Part shown: one piece after another, positions 34,845 to 47,226 of the stretch
How positions within the stretch are numbered: position 1 is the first letter of the stretch
Layout: each line of letters begins with the position of its first letter
Assembly (NCBI GenBank): GCA_012934845.2
Contig: WNNJ02003637.1
Location: 20,501 to 84,500 of the forward strand
Reading direction: 5' to 3'
DNA: 64,000 bases
Origin: Pomphorhynchus laevis
Taxonomy: Eukaryota > Acanthocephala > Palaeacanthocephala > Echinorhynchida > Pomphorhynchidae
Translations under genes and position numbers: made by a program
Notes under the pieces: generated by a model
What the model saw: only the letters and a program-made list of their open reading frames with translations
What the model was told of the DNA's origin: nothing
Database searches by the model: none

Positions 34845-35780
34845 ATGGAAGAAGATTGTGGGTTTAGTATTTATTATAAATATATGGATAAAATTGAATT
34901 AATAGAATCCTTAAATATCTTAATAAATCAAAATTATTTAAAGATAGGGACATCAATATTTAGACAAATAAAAGGTGTTCCAATAGAAGGTAATAGTAGT
35001 CCAATTATATCTGACTTGTTTTTAAGCTTTATAGAATATGAATTTGTTCATAACTGTGTAAAAACTAAATCTAAACAATATAAATATATGAAATATATGT
35101 TTCGATACATTGATGATATATGTGTATTTAACTCTAATAAGTTTTATTCTATAAGCGAACAAATTTATCCAGGTAGCCTCATTCTTAATAAAACCAATAT
35201 TGATGATGAAGAAGGTATATATCTAGATAAGAACATAAAATTAACATCAATTAAAACTAATTTTAATCTATATTGTAAAGATAACATATTTAAATTACAA
35301 AAAACATGTTTTTGCATGAGCATTCATGCATACCATATAATATAAAATATAATACATTAAATAATAAAATTTAAAGAATTGCAACAATTTGAAATGATAT
35401 TAGATTTCTTCAAAATCATTTAAATAATCATTTAATATATGAATATTTTAAACTAGGTTACTATAAAAATACCATCAAACAGAATATAGTAAAATATATA
35501 AATCAATACAATAATATTAAAAATATATTTAAAATCATCAGAGGAAAATATTTATGAATAGATAATAAATAATATACTTTGTATTAGAATATAATATAGA
35601 TAATCAAATTTCATCAAAGGAAATACGTCATTAGCAAGTGTTTGGTCTTGCTGCTATGCTAGGTCGATGAATAGGAGTAGAAACATAATAGCATAGCAAT
35701 TCCTCCTGATGACATCTAATCCTAATTCTGATACATCGTTTGTTATTCAATAGTTAATTTATAAAAAATGAGTTGTTTTT
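34845..35780 (+). pseudogene. Permuted Penelope-like RT fragment with 3' end
   Basis: The 34845-35345 frame carries MDKIELIESLNILINQNYLK, IKGVPIEGNSSP (motif B') and catalytic FRYIDDICVFNSNKF, close to the copy at 13711. It then frameshifts in the thumb (LHEHSCI continues in another frame near 35310). 35530-35780 holds the family 3' UTR. It starts abruptly in the palm, without the first catalytic Asp block. Confidence 0.85.
35651..35698 (+). ncRNA. Hammerhead-like motif in Penelope 3' region
   Basis: A perfect 9-bp outer stem (TGCTATGCT/AGCATAGCA) encloses CGATGA (one base short of CTGATGA), AGGA, GAAAC and an ATA triplet immediately before the 3' arm. The layout is that of a type I hammerhead with a collapsed stem II. 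The equivalent in the 13.7-kb copy is at 14924-14972. Confidence 0.45.
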
Positions 35781-36949
35781 TAAATTTCAATATTTTATTT
35801 TAACTTGACATAAGTTATATAAAATCTTATAGCAATTATTTATAATTATTTATTATATAATTATTTAATTTTGATTTATTGAGTTTGCATTATTATTTTT
35901 ATTTATTTATTTTTATATTTTTGTATTTACTTTTATTTATTTATTTTTATAATTTTATTAAATACGTAAGCACAGTTAGCTGAATTAATTAAAATGATGC
36001 AAGAGGATATACATGGTCTGTTATGCTGCTGACTCGTATTGAATCCATTCTGCTATTATATTGTTTATCGGAAGGGATCTCAAAACTTGGCTGTTAATAC
36101 ATTATCACGAGTTGAAGTTAATCGTGCAGTCATTGTTACAATTGAAAGTTTAATGGCACTGCACGTTGCTTTTATTTTTTCTTTAAACCAAGGAAAATTG
36201 ATTTAGTATTGGTGGATCTCATCATCTACTGATCCAATACATACATTTCACGTTTCGGTCCTTTAAATGTTGGCCAACGATCACTCGACAGTAGATTAAA
36301 TCAGATTTAATCTGATTTCAAATTAAAGCAGTGTTGGTAGATAAATATTCTAGCTTAAATTTGAAAACACAATGTTTTTCTATTAATTACTATTATCAAG
36401 CTTCTCATCTATTGTTTGCTTACTAACTAACTGATGTGCATTCATTGTTGCAATTGAAAGTTTTGAAGACACCCTCACGTTTTCTTTAATCATTCAACAG
36501 CAGTACGTTACATTCAAGTATTGGTGGATCTCATCATCTACTTTTCCAATACCTACGTTTCACGTTTCGGTCCTTTTAATGTTGGCTGACGATCACTCGA
36601 CTCGTCTATTTTTATTGCCAATTAGATTTAATGAAAGACTTTTGTCTTACATTTTGACTAATTGTATAATTGAACATTTGTACAAATCAATAAACTTCTG
36701 ATATAATCAGAAATTGATTTTAACAATTTTGTCAAAGAACATTTTAAACATTAAAAATATGTATCTATTTGAAATTGAAAACTGCATTGTAATTTAGCAG
36801 TACAATGTAAAAATTAAACAATAGTATTGATAATTTAATTTCAGAAAATAAAACTACAAAAGAAAATAAATAAAACTACTAGAAAAATAAAACTACTAGA
36901 CGACTCAACAAGAAACATGGCAACGACAACTGAACGTGGATGAAGATCG
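35781..36949. repeat. AT-rich stretch with a direct repeat pair
   Basis: 36131-36295 and 36441-36603 share AGTATTGGTGGATCTCATCA and CACGTTTCGGTCCTTT, then AACGATCACTCGAC. A third piece, GGTCCTTTTAATGTTGGCTG, is at about 37388-37421 inside an RT relic. It looks like a small dispersed repeat. The remainder is AT-rich. Confidence 0.75.
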
Positions 36950-37385
36950 ACCACTAGAACGCATTTAACTTAGTGTATAGAGCACACTTACGAGTGTCAA
37001 TCCGAGATAACGTCACAAAGCTTTTGCCGTAGTTTGACCTTACGTACAAGCGTAAGGCACTCCTCCGTTTCGGCTAACTCGACCCTCTCACTTCATGTAA
37101 AGGAGTCCAGCAGGGTGATCCATTGGGCCCGTTCCTCTTGTTGGCTATAAATGGTACAATTGAACATGTATCCCATATCTTCGGAATCAACTTCAACATG
37201 TGGTACCTGGACGACGGGATAGTCGTCGGTACTACATCGGCAATCGCATTCGCATTCGGCTGACTAGAACCGAGATTTAAGGTGATAGAGCTTTAGCTAA
37301 ACTGGCGAAATACAGAGGTAATTATCTCGCCTGAAGTCGTAAACGCTTACATGGCCTCTTATCTGATAAAGTTATGGAGAACACT
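36950..37385 (+). pseudogene. RT palm relic of the 54-56 kb element family
   Basis: In one frame with two stops: NAFNLVYRAHLRVSIRDNV, a TYKRKALLRFG block, SCKGVQQGDPLGPFLL (motif B') and NMWYLDDGIVVG (catalytic motif C). It then reads LEPRF, which aligns with LTEPRL at the point where the 54.5-kb relic resumes after its missing palm. The two relics therefore cover complementary parts of one family. GC-rich against its surroundings. Confidence 0.78.
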
Positions 37386-37638
37386 TCCGGTCCTTTTAAT
37401 GTTGGCTGACGATCACTCGACAAAAAAATTGCACATTTTTATTATTCCTTTAATATGTTTTATCAACCACTTCTACGAAAGAATACAGCTTCTTAAAATA
37501 TTACTCTATTCTTTTATTAAAAAATATCAAACGGTCCTCATCATTAATAAAAATAGTATGAACATTTTTTGAAATTTTAACATTTAAGTTGTTTTTAAAT
37601 TTGCTTTTGCTCTTAAGGATTATAATTTTTCTGTTTAG

Positions 37639-37704
37639 AGAATTTTGGGATACAAAATTTGAATCAAACTCCTCTTTGACTATAAGTGGAACCGTCGAAG
37701 ATGT
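37639..37704 (+). CDS. LRR micro-exon 3 (M-type)
   Basis: A 66-nt phase-2 exon between CTGTTTAG and GTAAGT encodes EFWDTKF, ESNSSLTI, GTVED and a split GT|A Val codon. About 600 bp of downstream intron aligns with the introns after exons 6 and 8, followed by the same LINE relic, so exon, intron and relic were duplicated together. Confidence 0.87.
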
Positions 37705-38391
37705 GTAAGTCCAAAACTTTTAATAATCAATTTCTGCGTTTAAAATATTGAATTTGTTTTTTTTATAAAAGTATTTATTTTTATTTCAGTAATAATTCGT
37801 AAGTTTTTGTAAATTAGAATAAGTTTTATTGAATTTAATTGTATATTTTCATCGCCGTATAATTAAAACTTATCTCAAATAAAAAGAAATAATTTACTTA
37901 CATTAATAATTTTTACTTGAAGGTTATTTTTAAATTATAACATGAATTAAATAATTTTTCATATTCAAATTTAATTCGTCTTCTGATTCCAATATTTCCT
38001 GCCGAATTCATGTAAATCGCATTTATATCGCGTTTATTTATTTATAAAAAATATCGCGTTTATTTATTTATCTCGTTTATTATTTATTTTTGTATATCGC
38101 GTTTTCTTAAACTTACAAAGAAAACGTATAAATTACGTGAACTGTTAATTTAAAACTCTATATTTACACTTAATTAATTAGCCTTTATTAATTACTTAAT
38201 TAATGATTAATTTCCAATCGTTTGTAATCAGAATAAATTATTATTTTTGATATTTTGGTACTACCACTATTTGGTTGAATAATTTTCAGGTCTGTGAATA
38301 ATGTGCGTAAAATATAAACATATTTAATGACTAATATCATTATTTTAACTAGTTAATAATTATCCAAATAATGTTAACACATTATCGGAGC

Positions 38392-38532
38392 TGGATCAAA
38401 GAAAGAAGGAAAATTTTATTTGATTTTCGATAACTTCTGTTAGCATCTTCAGAAAATTACTTCAGTAATTTTCTGAAGATGAAACAGAAGTTACCAAAAT
38501 ATCAAAAATAATTTCTTCTTTTCTTTGATCCA
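38392..38532. mobile_element. MITE-like fold-back element with TIRs and 4-bp target duplication
   Basis: Terminal inverted repeats TGGATCAAAG/CTTTGATCCA are extended by near-perfect inverted sequence over the full 141 bp. GAGC flanks it on both sides (38388-38391 and 38533-38536). The matching introns after exons 6 and 8 lack it, so it inserted after the duplication. Each arm contains a hammerhead-like core (CTGAAGATG, then AACAGAAGTT). Confidence 0.85.
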
Positions 38533-38829
38533 GAGCTTCAATAATTCTTGATATTATCATTCAAATGTGGGGTTTTCCTTTTTTAAATGGGCGTGATGTT
38601 TAAAAGGCTTAATAAATTGTCACAATATATTAAGATAATATATTTTTTGTTTCAGCTGTACACGTGCTTTTATGAATTTTATTGTTAAATTTTATTGTAT
38701 TGATAAACCCATCAGAGGGTAACCAATATTGAAATAACTGTTTGTCAAGTTGTATTGATAAATAATATTGTAATAAAAAAATTAATTGTCTCTTTAAGAT
38801 TGAAGTGAATATTTTTTGTTTGACTTCAT

Positions 38830-40015
38830 CGCTTTTATCAGCTTGCAAACGCGATTCAAATATATCAAAAAAAGGGTAATTTCAACGAATCCTGTTTATT
38901 CAGGAAATTACAACACTGCATGATTGCATTAAATAAACGTCTTCTCTTTGATTTGTCATCTAAAAATTGCTGTATACAGATGCGTTGATTATATGATCAA
39001 CTTGTAACTTAATTTCCAAAGCTAGATTCCCAAAATAGGAACAACGAATTTTACTCAAAGCATAGTATGCTCCATGGTTACTTTGCAAATGAGATCACAG
39101 AACCAGCTCTAAAATGTCTTTATCGACTGGTCTTTACGTTTAAAATATGTTCCCGGTCATTCAGTCTTACAAGAAACTTTTGTTTTATTGCCCATTATAT
39201 TAAATTTAAATGTTATTGACGATACTGATTCGCTTAATTCACCATTTACGTCTAGTGATGTGCACAGATCCCTTTATATCATAAAGACTTATAAAGCTGT
39301 TGGGTTAGATTAGCTTTACGTTGAACATATAACATTGACCTTTCGATGGTTGGATAATTACTGTACGCACTTATTAAATGTTTTGTTTAATTGTTATTCG
39401 ATTCCATTATCTTGCGTGACGGTGTAATAAAAATTCTTTACTTTAGTAAAGGATCTTAATTTTTTTTAGTTTTTTTTATCACGGGATTGATATTCTTAAT
39501 CCTGTCTTTAATTTATTCACACGTATTATGCATACGCGATTAATTAGCTATCGTTGATATTTTCTGGATGAAGAGCAATATAGCGCACAAATCCCCACCG
39601 ATTTACTTCATATGCTATAAAGATGGTCGTGATGAAGGTGATGGCTATTTTTGGAGGCATATTACGAGCTTTTGATTCAGCTAATCTGATCTTCTATGCT
39701 GTAATCTTGATAGCACATTTTGTTAATAATCGGTTTTTACATCTTCTACAGTTCTTTAATTCAACTGTCTATGAGTCTCCAACGGTCTAAGCGTTTTAGC
39801 GCCGTTTATATCTGATCGTAATGTATTGCATGGCTATCCTCTGAGCCCACTGTTATTTTCGTATTTTGTACTCGATCGTACTAGAGCTCCTTCAAAAATG
39901 CAATCTAAACGCCGATGATCTTTTGATATTATCCAAAAGTCTGTCCTCTTCCCAACTATCACTAAATGAACTTTCTATTATTTTACGAATGAAATTAAGG
40001 TTAACATTAATAAAT
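38830..40015 (+). pseudogene. Non-LTR LINE relic, most complete of three copies
   Basis: Blocks in order: CMIALNKRLLFDLSSKNC-like N-terminal coil (about 38900), FTSSDV followed by an IIKTYKAVGLD-like RT start (about 39250), HTRLIS (39530), DEEQYSAQIPTDLLHML (39570) and LNADDLLILSKSLSSSQLSL (about 39898), the catalytic motif C. Stops and frame changes throughout. Copies at 49.6-50.56 kb and 57.85-58.25 kb follow LRR exons 6 and 8 in the same position. Confidence 0.72.
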
Positions 40016-40020
40016 AAAAT

Positions 40021-41103
40021 GTTGTGGAAATTCGCTTAGGTGGTCCACTCCTTCTCTGCCACAGGTAGATTCGGTAGTGATGCGAATCGCAAAGCGAGTG
40101 AGAGCTTGTGCTAAAGTTCGAGACTGTGAACTAAAACGTGTAAGCATGTTCCGCCAAGATGTTGAATCAAGTTCAGAAGGCTCTGCACCACTTTTAGTTC
40201 GTTCACGTGCGGAGATGATACAAGTTTTGTCCAAAGCATAAAATCTGCTTGCGTGATGCATTATTGGACCAGGAAATTGTGACGATAAAAATATTTCTGG
40301 TGGTGGGACTTTTGCGAAGGGATGAAGATCTTGTAGTCATGATTTTAATGATCTAACGTGCACGTTTTCGTCTGGGCTCAGGACTATGGATTATGACTTA
40401 TCTTTTAGTACTGATGTAGACGCCGTCACTTTCACTGTGGTCAGAAATTTACAATAACGACCGATTCAATCAGTTTTCTTGAGGGGAACGCGATAAGTTA
40501 GTCCCAACTGAAAGTGCTTAGCATCATGGAACAATGCGTCGTACTTATTTTTCTCCCATAAAGCTAAACGTCTCTCTATAATTTTGCGAATGAGCGACAT
40601 CTTTGTGGTAGGGACTCGTAGCCGTACGCATTGGGAGAACACCGTGGCTTTTTTTAAAAAGGACGGATCGCAAATTTCTTAAATTGATGCCTTTACGTAT
40701 AAATCGTCGAGAGTTGCTACAAACGTATGACTGGCGTTGCATTTTCGAAGGGTAAATAGATTTGATCGCCATTGCATGACCACAGAGTATATTTCGTCAA
40801 TGGTCATCGGTGTCACTATTCGATTTTCGTGGTGTAGGGGACTAGTTCTGATTCAATCTACGATAATCGCTGGCATGTCACCTTAAGGTCTATATTGTTG
40901 ACTATCAGATGCGGAGAAGTAGGCAGCTCGTTTGTAACGATGGGTGATTGATTCGAGTCCAGCGTTGATTTGCATGAGCAATTATTGGCTAAACAATTAA
41001 AGCATGGCTTTCCAGCTTTAGCGCACTTGCATCTTAGGCATTTAGCTGCTAATGTGTTGCAATCGTAGCATTTGACGCTGGATGAGGGAACACCCTTCGG
41101 CAT
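40021..41103 (-). pseudogene. Cys-rich RT polyprotein, N-terminal part
   Basis: The start MPKGVPSSSVKCYDCN at 41103 leads into AKCLRCKCA, GKPCFNC and NNCSC, a nine-or-more-Cys cluster like that at 1-590. A frameshifted helical segment (RRLALWEKN, about 40560-40600) follows, then a linker, and near 40200-40040 ARERTKSGAEPSELDSTSWR, the entry to an RT domain, ending at 40021. The palm and nuclease are missing. At least two frameshifts and a stop; the C-terminal break meets the plus-strand LINE relic. Confidence 0.75.
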
Positions 41104-41577
41104 TCTCTTAGTTATTTATGTGCTGGTTATTTTGTCCAATGATTGTATGTAATCCAAGTGTATTGTAAAATCCAAGTGTGTTGTAATCCAAGTGTATTGT
41201 ATTGTGTGTATTATGGTATTATTGTGTGTTTAAGGTTACGCTTCCAGTAATATTTATATTAATAAAAATTTTAATCTTTGTGGACAAGATTTAAGAATCA
41301 AGACAATTTTTTAGCCAGTGCAAACATTATAATACGAAGTTATATCCCGCCTCAATCATTTTAGCACGGTACTTTCTATCTTTGACCGATGATGCGTACT
41401 GCGCAGCTGCATAACCAGGCACAATAGCTGACTGGCGAAGAAACGATTACTGTAGTGGATGTGTTACCGCGAAGTCTATAGCATCTGAAGGATCCCCGTA
41501 GATCTGTATATATGTATGTATATACATATACATGTTATATATAACATGTATAAGTATATATGTATTGATACATTGTT
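41104..41577. other. Spacer with AT-palindrome
   Basis: It holds tandem TCCAAGTGTATTGTA words near 41150-41200 and, just left of the array, the perfect palindrome TACATGTTATATATAACATG with flanking ATACATATA repeats (about 41515-41560). Confidence 0.6.
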
Positions 41578-44500
41578 TCGTATGGGATCATGAAGATCGA
41601 TTGAAATCGGGACTGGTGATCCTTTGATGGATGCTTATTTATGTATTGAAAAGTTGCTAGGTCACACAAGGTGACTTTCACATTGAAAACCAGCTACAGA
41701 ATTCGTCCTTCATGATGTTCAACTCAACACACCCTGACAACCAACGGAACCATTGCCACAGCCGTTTTCGTTTCGCCCGCTTTTTGCCACATGTTGGTAG
41801 TCCCGGGCTCGTCAGAAGGCTAGCTACCAACTCTTCACCTTTTGAAACTTGACACATCCGAGATTCGAGCTGTTGCTCTCCGTACTTTAGCTTGCGCTCT
41901 TGACTGCTAGGCTACGAATCCAGGATTACCAAATTTCACACAGTATATGAAACTTTCCATCATGATATCCAGAAATTGTATTATCCGAGATACTTTCTGG
42001 CATGCTTATTATAGATTATTTCGTATGGGATCATGAAGATCGATTGAAATCGGGAATGGTGATCCTTTGATGGATGCTTATTTATGTATTGAATAGTTGC
42101 TAGGTCACACAAGGTGACTTTCGCATTGAAAACCAGCTACAGAATCCTTCTTTCATGATATCCAATTCCATACACCCTAACTACTAACGGCGCCAATGCC
42201 ACAACCGTTTTCGTTTCGCCCGCTTTTTGCCACATGTTGGTAGTCCCGGGCTCGTCAGAAGGCTGGCTACCAACTCTTCACCTTTTGAAACTTGACACAT
42301 CCGAGATTCGAGCTGTTGCTCTCCGTACTTTAGCTTGCGCTCTTGACTGCTAGGCTACGAATCCAGGATTACCAAATTTCACACAGTATATGAAACTTTC
42401 CATCATGATATCCAGAAATTGTATTATCCGAGATACTTTCTGGCATGCTTATTATAGATTATTTCGTATGGGATCATGAATATCGATTGAAATCGGGAAT
42501 GGTGATCCTTTGATGGATGCTTATTTATGTATTGAATAGTTGCTAGGTCACACAAGGTGACTTTCACATTGAAAACCAGCTACAGAATTCGTCCTTCATG
42601 ATGTTCAACTCAACACACCCTGACAACCAACGGAACCATTGCCACAGCCGTTTTCGTTTCGCCCGCTTTTTGCCACATGTTGGTAGTCCCGGGCTCGTCA
42701 GAAGGCTGGCTACCAACTCTTCACCTTTTGAAACTTGACACATCCGAGATTCGAGCTGTTGCTCTCCGTACTTTAGCTTGCGCTCTTGACTGCTAGGCTA
42801 CGAATCCAGGATTACCAAATTTCACACAGTATATGAAACTTTCCATCATGATATCCAGAAATTGTATTATCCGAGATACTTTCTGGCATGCTTATTATAG
42901 ATTATTTCGTATGGGATCATGAAGATCGATTGAAATCGGGAATGGTGATCCTTTGATGGATGCTTATTTATGTATTGAATAGTTGCTAGGTCACACAAGG
43001 TGACTTTCGCATTGAAAACCAGCTACAGAATCCTTCTTTCATGATATCCAATTCCATACACCCTAACTACTAACGGCGCCAATGCCACAACCGTTTTCGT
43101 TTCGCCCGCTTTTTGCCACATGTTGGTAGTCCCGGGCTCGTCAGAAGGCTGGCTACCAACTCTTCACCTTTTGAAACTTGACACATCCGAGATTCGAGCT
43201 GTTGCTCTCCTTACTTTAGCTTGCGCTCTTGACTGCTAGGCTACGAATCCAGGATTACCAAATTTCACACAGTATATGAAACTTTCCATCATGATATCCA
43301 GAAATTGTATTATCCGAGATACTTTCTGGCATGCTTATTATAGATTATTTCGTATGGGATCATGAAGATCGATTGAAATCGGGACTGGTGATCCTTTGAT
43401 GGATGCTTATTTATGTATTGAAAAGTTGCTAGGTCACACAAGGTGACTTTCACATTGAAAACCAGCTACAGAATTCGTCCTTCATGATGTTCAACTCAAC
43501 ACACCCTGACAACCAACGGAACCATTGCCACAGCCGTTTTCGTTTCGCCCGCTTTTTGCCACATGTTGGTAGTCCCGGGCTCGTCAGAAGGCTGGCTACC
43601 AACTCTTCACCTTTTGAAACTTGACACATCCGAGATTCGAGCTGTTGCTCTCCGTACTTTAGCTTGCGCTCTTGACTGCTAGGCTACGAATCCAGGATTA
43701 CCAAATTTCACACAGTATATGAAACTTTCCATCATGATATCCAGAAATTGTATTATCCGAGATACTTTCTGGCATGCTTATTATAGATTATTTCGTATGG
43801 GATCATGAAGATCGATTGAAATCGGGAATGGTGATCCTTTGATGGATGCTTATTTATGTATTGAATAGTTGCTAGGTCACACAAGGTGACTTTCGCATTG
43901 AAAACCAGCTACAGAATTCTTCTTTCATGATATCCAATTCCATACACCCTAACTACTAACGGCGCCAATGCCACAACCGTTTTCGTTTCGCCCGCTTTTT
44001 GCCACATGTTGGTAGTCCCGGGCTCGTCAGAAGGCTGGCTACCAACTCTTCACCTTTTGAAACTTGACACATCCGAGATTCGAGCTGTTGCTCTCCGTAC
44101 TTTAGCTTGCGCTCTTGACTGCTAGGCTACGAATCCAGGATTACCAAATTTCACACAGTATATGAAACTTTCCATCATGATATCCAGAAATTGTATTATC
44201 CGAGATACTTTCTGGCATGCTTATTATAGATTATTTCGTATGGGATCATGAATATCGATTGAAATCGGGAATGGTGATCCTTTGATGGATGCTTATTTAT
44301 GTATTGAATAGTTGCTAGGTCACACAAGGTGACTTTCACATTGAAAACCAGCTACAGAATTCGTCCTTCATGATGTTCAACTCAACACACCCTGACAACC
44401 AACGGAACCATTGCCACAGCCGTTTTCGTTTCGCCCGCTTTTTGCCACATGTTGGTAGTCCCGGGCTCGTCAGAAGGCTGGCTACCAACTCTTCACCTTT

Positions 44501-44899
44501 TGAAACTTGACACATCCGAGATTCGAGCTGTTGCTCTCCGTACTTTAGCTTGCGCTCTTGACTGCTAGGCTACGAATCCAGGATTACCAAATTTCACACA
44601 GTATATGAAACTTTCCATCATGATATCCAGAAATTGTATTATCCGAGATACTTTCTGGCATGCTTATTATAGATTATTTCGTATGGGATCATGAATATCG
44701 ATTGAAATCGGGAATGGTGATCCTTTGATGGATGCTTATTTATGTATTGAATAGTTGCTAGGTCACACAAGGTGACTTTCGCATTGAAAACCAGCTACAG
44801 AATCCTTCTTTCATGATATCCAATTCCACACACCCTGACTACCAACAGAACCATTGCCACAGCCGTTTTCGTTTCGCCCGCTTTTTGCCACATGTTGGC
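41578..44899 (-). repeat. 443-bp tandem array, 7.5 units, four-unit higher-order pattern
   Basis: The landmark TCGTATGGG occurs at 41578, 42021, 42464, 42907, 43350, 43793, 44236 and 44679, an exact 443-bp period. Units alternate between type A (ATGATGTTCAACTCAACACA) and type B (ATGATATCCAATTCCATACA). Among A units, 1 and 5 share GGGACTGG/AAAAGTTG while 3 and 7 share GAATATCG, giving a 1772-bp four-unit super-repeat. On the minus strand each unit holds a tRNA-like block: GTAGCCTAGCAGTCAAGAGC (box A-like) followed about 35 nt later by CAGCTCGAATCTCG (box B-like), for example 41925-41855. I infer a SINE-like or tRNA-derived satellite. The last unit stops at GCCACATGTTGG. Confidence 0.92.
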
Positions 44900-45429
44900 A
44901 AACATTACATAATGTTTGCATTATATTAATGATAATAATATAATACAAATTTTATTATTAATATAATTTGTAAATAATTAATTTACATAATTACAAATTA
45001 CATTTAATTATACAAATTACATTTGTATAATTTTATTATAATATTATATAAATATTTATATTATTAATATAATATTATTTATATTGTTAATATAATGCAA
45101 ACATATATTCATAATAAAAATAATGCTTTTTAAAATATAATTTTGTTTATAATAAAGAAATTTATTAATAATACAATATACAAGTCAAGGGTTACTCGCA
45201 AATGGGTCCTTATGTTTATATTTAATTGATCATTTCGCTTGTTTGTAATCACTGGAGAATTAATCCTCGACCTTTGTGATCGGATCGATAACGAAACATA
45301 AAGTGTTAATGCAATGCTTATTTTATTTCGAAACTCTCTTATCGCATGATAATACTCACGTTTATGTTTTTCAGCTGTTTAACGTGCCATTGCTTTTATT
45401 AGAATAGAAGCTGATAGCTAAGTTAATTT
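44900..45429. other. Extremely AT-rich stretch
   Basis: TTATAATATTAT-type low-complexity DNA to about 45180, beginning and ending with GCAAACAT words, then an ordinary AT-rich spacer. Confidence 0.6.
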
Positions 45430-46760
45430 GTTGCAGCGATAACAATATGACAAAATGAGAAATTTTCAATCTCACTATTTCGTTTTAAATACTTGGCACG
45501 CTTGCGCTGCTCGTCATATTCGATTCATCCTTCTAATGATTTTGCATGATACAACGGAGCTGGATTATTAAATACATATGTCCATAAACGTCCGCTAAGT
45601 CTACCACCAAAAATACCATTCCATACAATGTTAGACGAGGCATCGTTATATCTGGTAGATGTTAATCGTACGAAATCTACATTATCTTGAACACACTGCA
45701 AGGTTGGTTCAATACCAACACTGTGCATTTATAACTAGTTACTGTTGCTAAAATATCACGTACATTATTATGACGGTATATGGGTAACGTTTTAGCTTTG
45801 CAAGATAACACATGTGCAATGCTAACTAAACAGTAACTTTAGCCAGTTCAAATATGACTGTCCAATTTTTCACTAGCCATATACATTTATTATTAATAAA
45901 TTTATCAGTTCCTACAGGAAAACCAAGTATCATTATGCCTTCAGTTTTGAGTGATATACTTGTCTCATGAAATTTCTGTTTGGCATTTTAAGTTTATTGG
46001 TATGCATTAATTTACTTGAATTCTTTGCATTCACAAAATGACCGTAATTGTGACCAATGTCCGACAATATTCGTCATACCTTTTAAAGATCTTCAATATG
46101 TCCAATAGTTTTCGTCATCCGCATACCATAACTGCGTTACTGTATGTACTTGCTGATCGATTCTGTCAATTATTGTTATGGAAAAAATTGCGAATGCGGT
46201 TATAGCGAGCGGGCCACGTTGAGTAAAATTCTCACGAATTTCAATAATTCTTACTCGCAAGCCTAGTCCGAATGAATCGTGTATGTGCTCACGAACTGCA
46301 TTGAAACACTGGACACACATTGCCTTTGTTTGATATGGTGACCTTGCGATTAGCATAATTTAAAACATTTTGAGCATCTACTATAGTATTACACAGTCTT
46401 CTTTTTTAATTAATTTTTTTAGTTGTTTTGTGAATAATATATTCCAGTCCACCTCGTTGTCCTGCTCACATCTGTTCACTACCAGAATAAGCTTGCAGAT
46501 CTTGCTTTGCAATGTTAATAATGATTTTCCCTATCACTCGTCGAGCAATCTCACCAACCCCAATCGGGCGTACTTCAGGAATTTTATTTAATGTGATAGA
46601 CCTGCTAGCAACATATGTATCAAAGATGTCAGGATTTAAAGATTCGCTAGAAATTTTAATGGCAAAATCCGCAATAACCTCAGACAACTTTGACGAGTGT
46701 TGTCCGAAGGAATTTAATCACCACCGAAGAACCAACACCTCCATGTATTCTTGATGATGC
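45430..46760 (-). pseudogene. Restriction-like-endonuclease RT polyprotein relic
   Basis: Leftward: VIADFAIKISSESLNPDIFD, PEVRPIGVGEIARRVIGK (RT finger block) at 46687-46466; after a gap, IARSPYQTKAMCVQCFN, FTQRGPLAI (degraded motif B') and QLWYADDENYW (catalytic motif C, 46356-46093); then FPVGTDKFINNK; and at 45728-45440 FVRLTSTRYNDASSNIVW, GIFGG, LWTYVFNNPAPL and KRAKYL, the nuclease-like C-terminus. The first catalytic Asp block is missing between 46466 and 46356. Same superfamily as 29440-32086. Confidence 0.75.
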
Positions 46761-47226
46761 TGAGATAATTATTGACGCATTAATTACCAAAAACAAGGAA
46801 CTGTGCTGTTGTTACCAGTTTTGCACTGGTATTTCTAAGATCACATCGATTTGAAGTTATTGTTTTCACGAATGAAGATCATTTCTAATATTACGAACAC
46901 GGTGGTTTTCAACAACGTCATCTAAATTTAAAACAGGCTGATTCATGTGATATGATTTAAAATATAACAATACTAATAATAATTTTATAACCATAATATT
47001 ATAATATTTACAATATCTATGTACTAAATAAATATTTATATAATAATTTATGCAGTAATCTTTATGTAAACGAGGACAATATTTATGTTCTATTAACAAT
47101 TTTTAAAAAAGAATATATTTTCTTCAAATATTATGAAACTGTAATTATTTAATCGAAATTATTTAAATCATCAAATATCTTTTTTATAATTATAAATTAT
47201 AAAACTATTATAATTTTCGTGTTTAG
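46761..47226. other. AT-rich intron-like spacer
   Basis: No gene recognised up to LRR exon 4. Confidence 0.4.

Noticed and set aside
41855-41925. Genuine tRNA gene in each array unit
   Set aside because: Box A and B words are present, but I cannot pair a full cloverleaf; a tRNA-derived SINE is likelier.
41578-44899. CRISPR-like regular array
   Set aside because: The 443-bp units repeat in full, with no short repeat/unique spacer structure, and the genome is eukaryotic.
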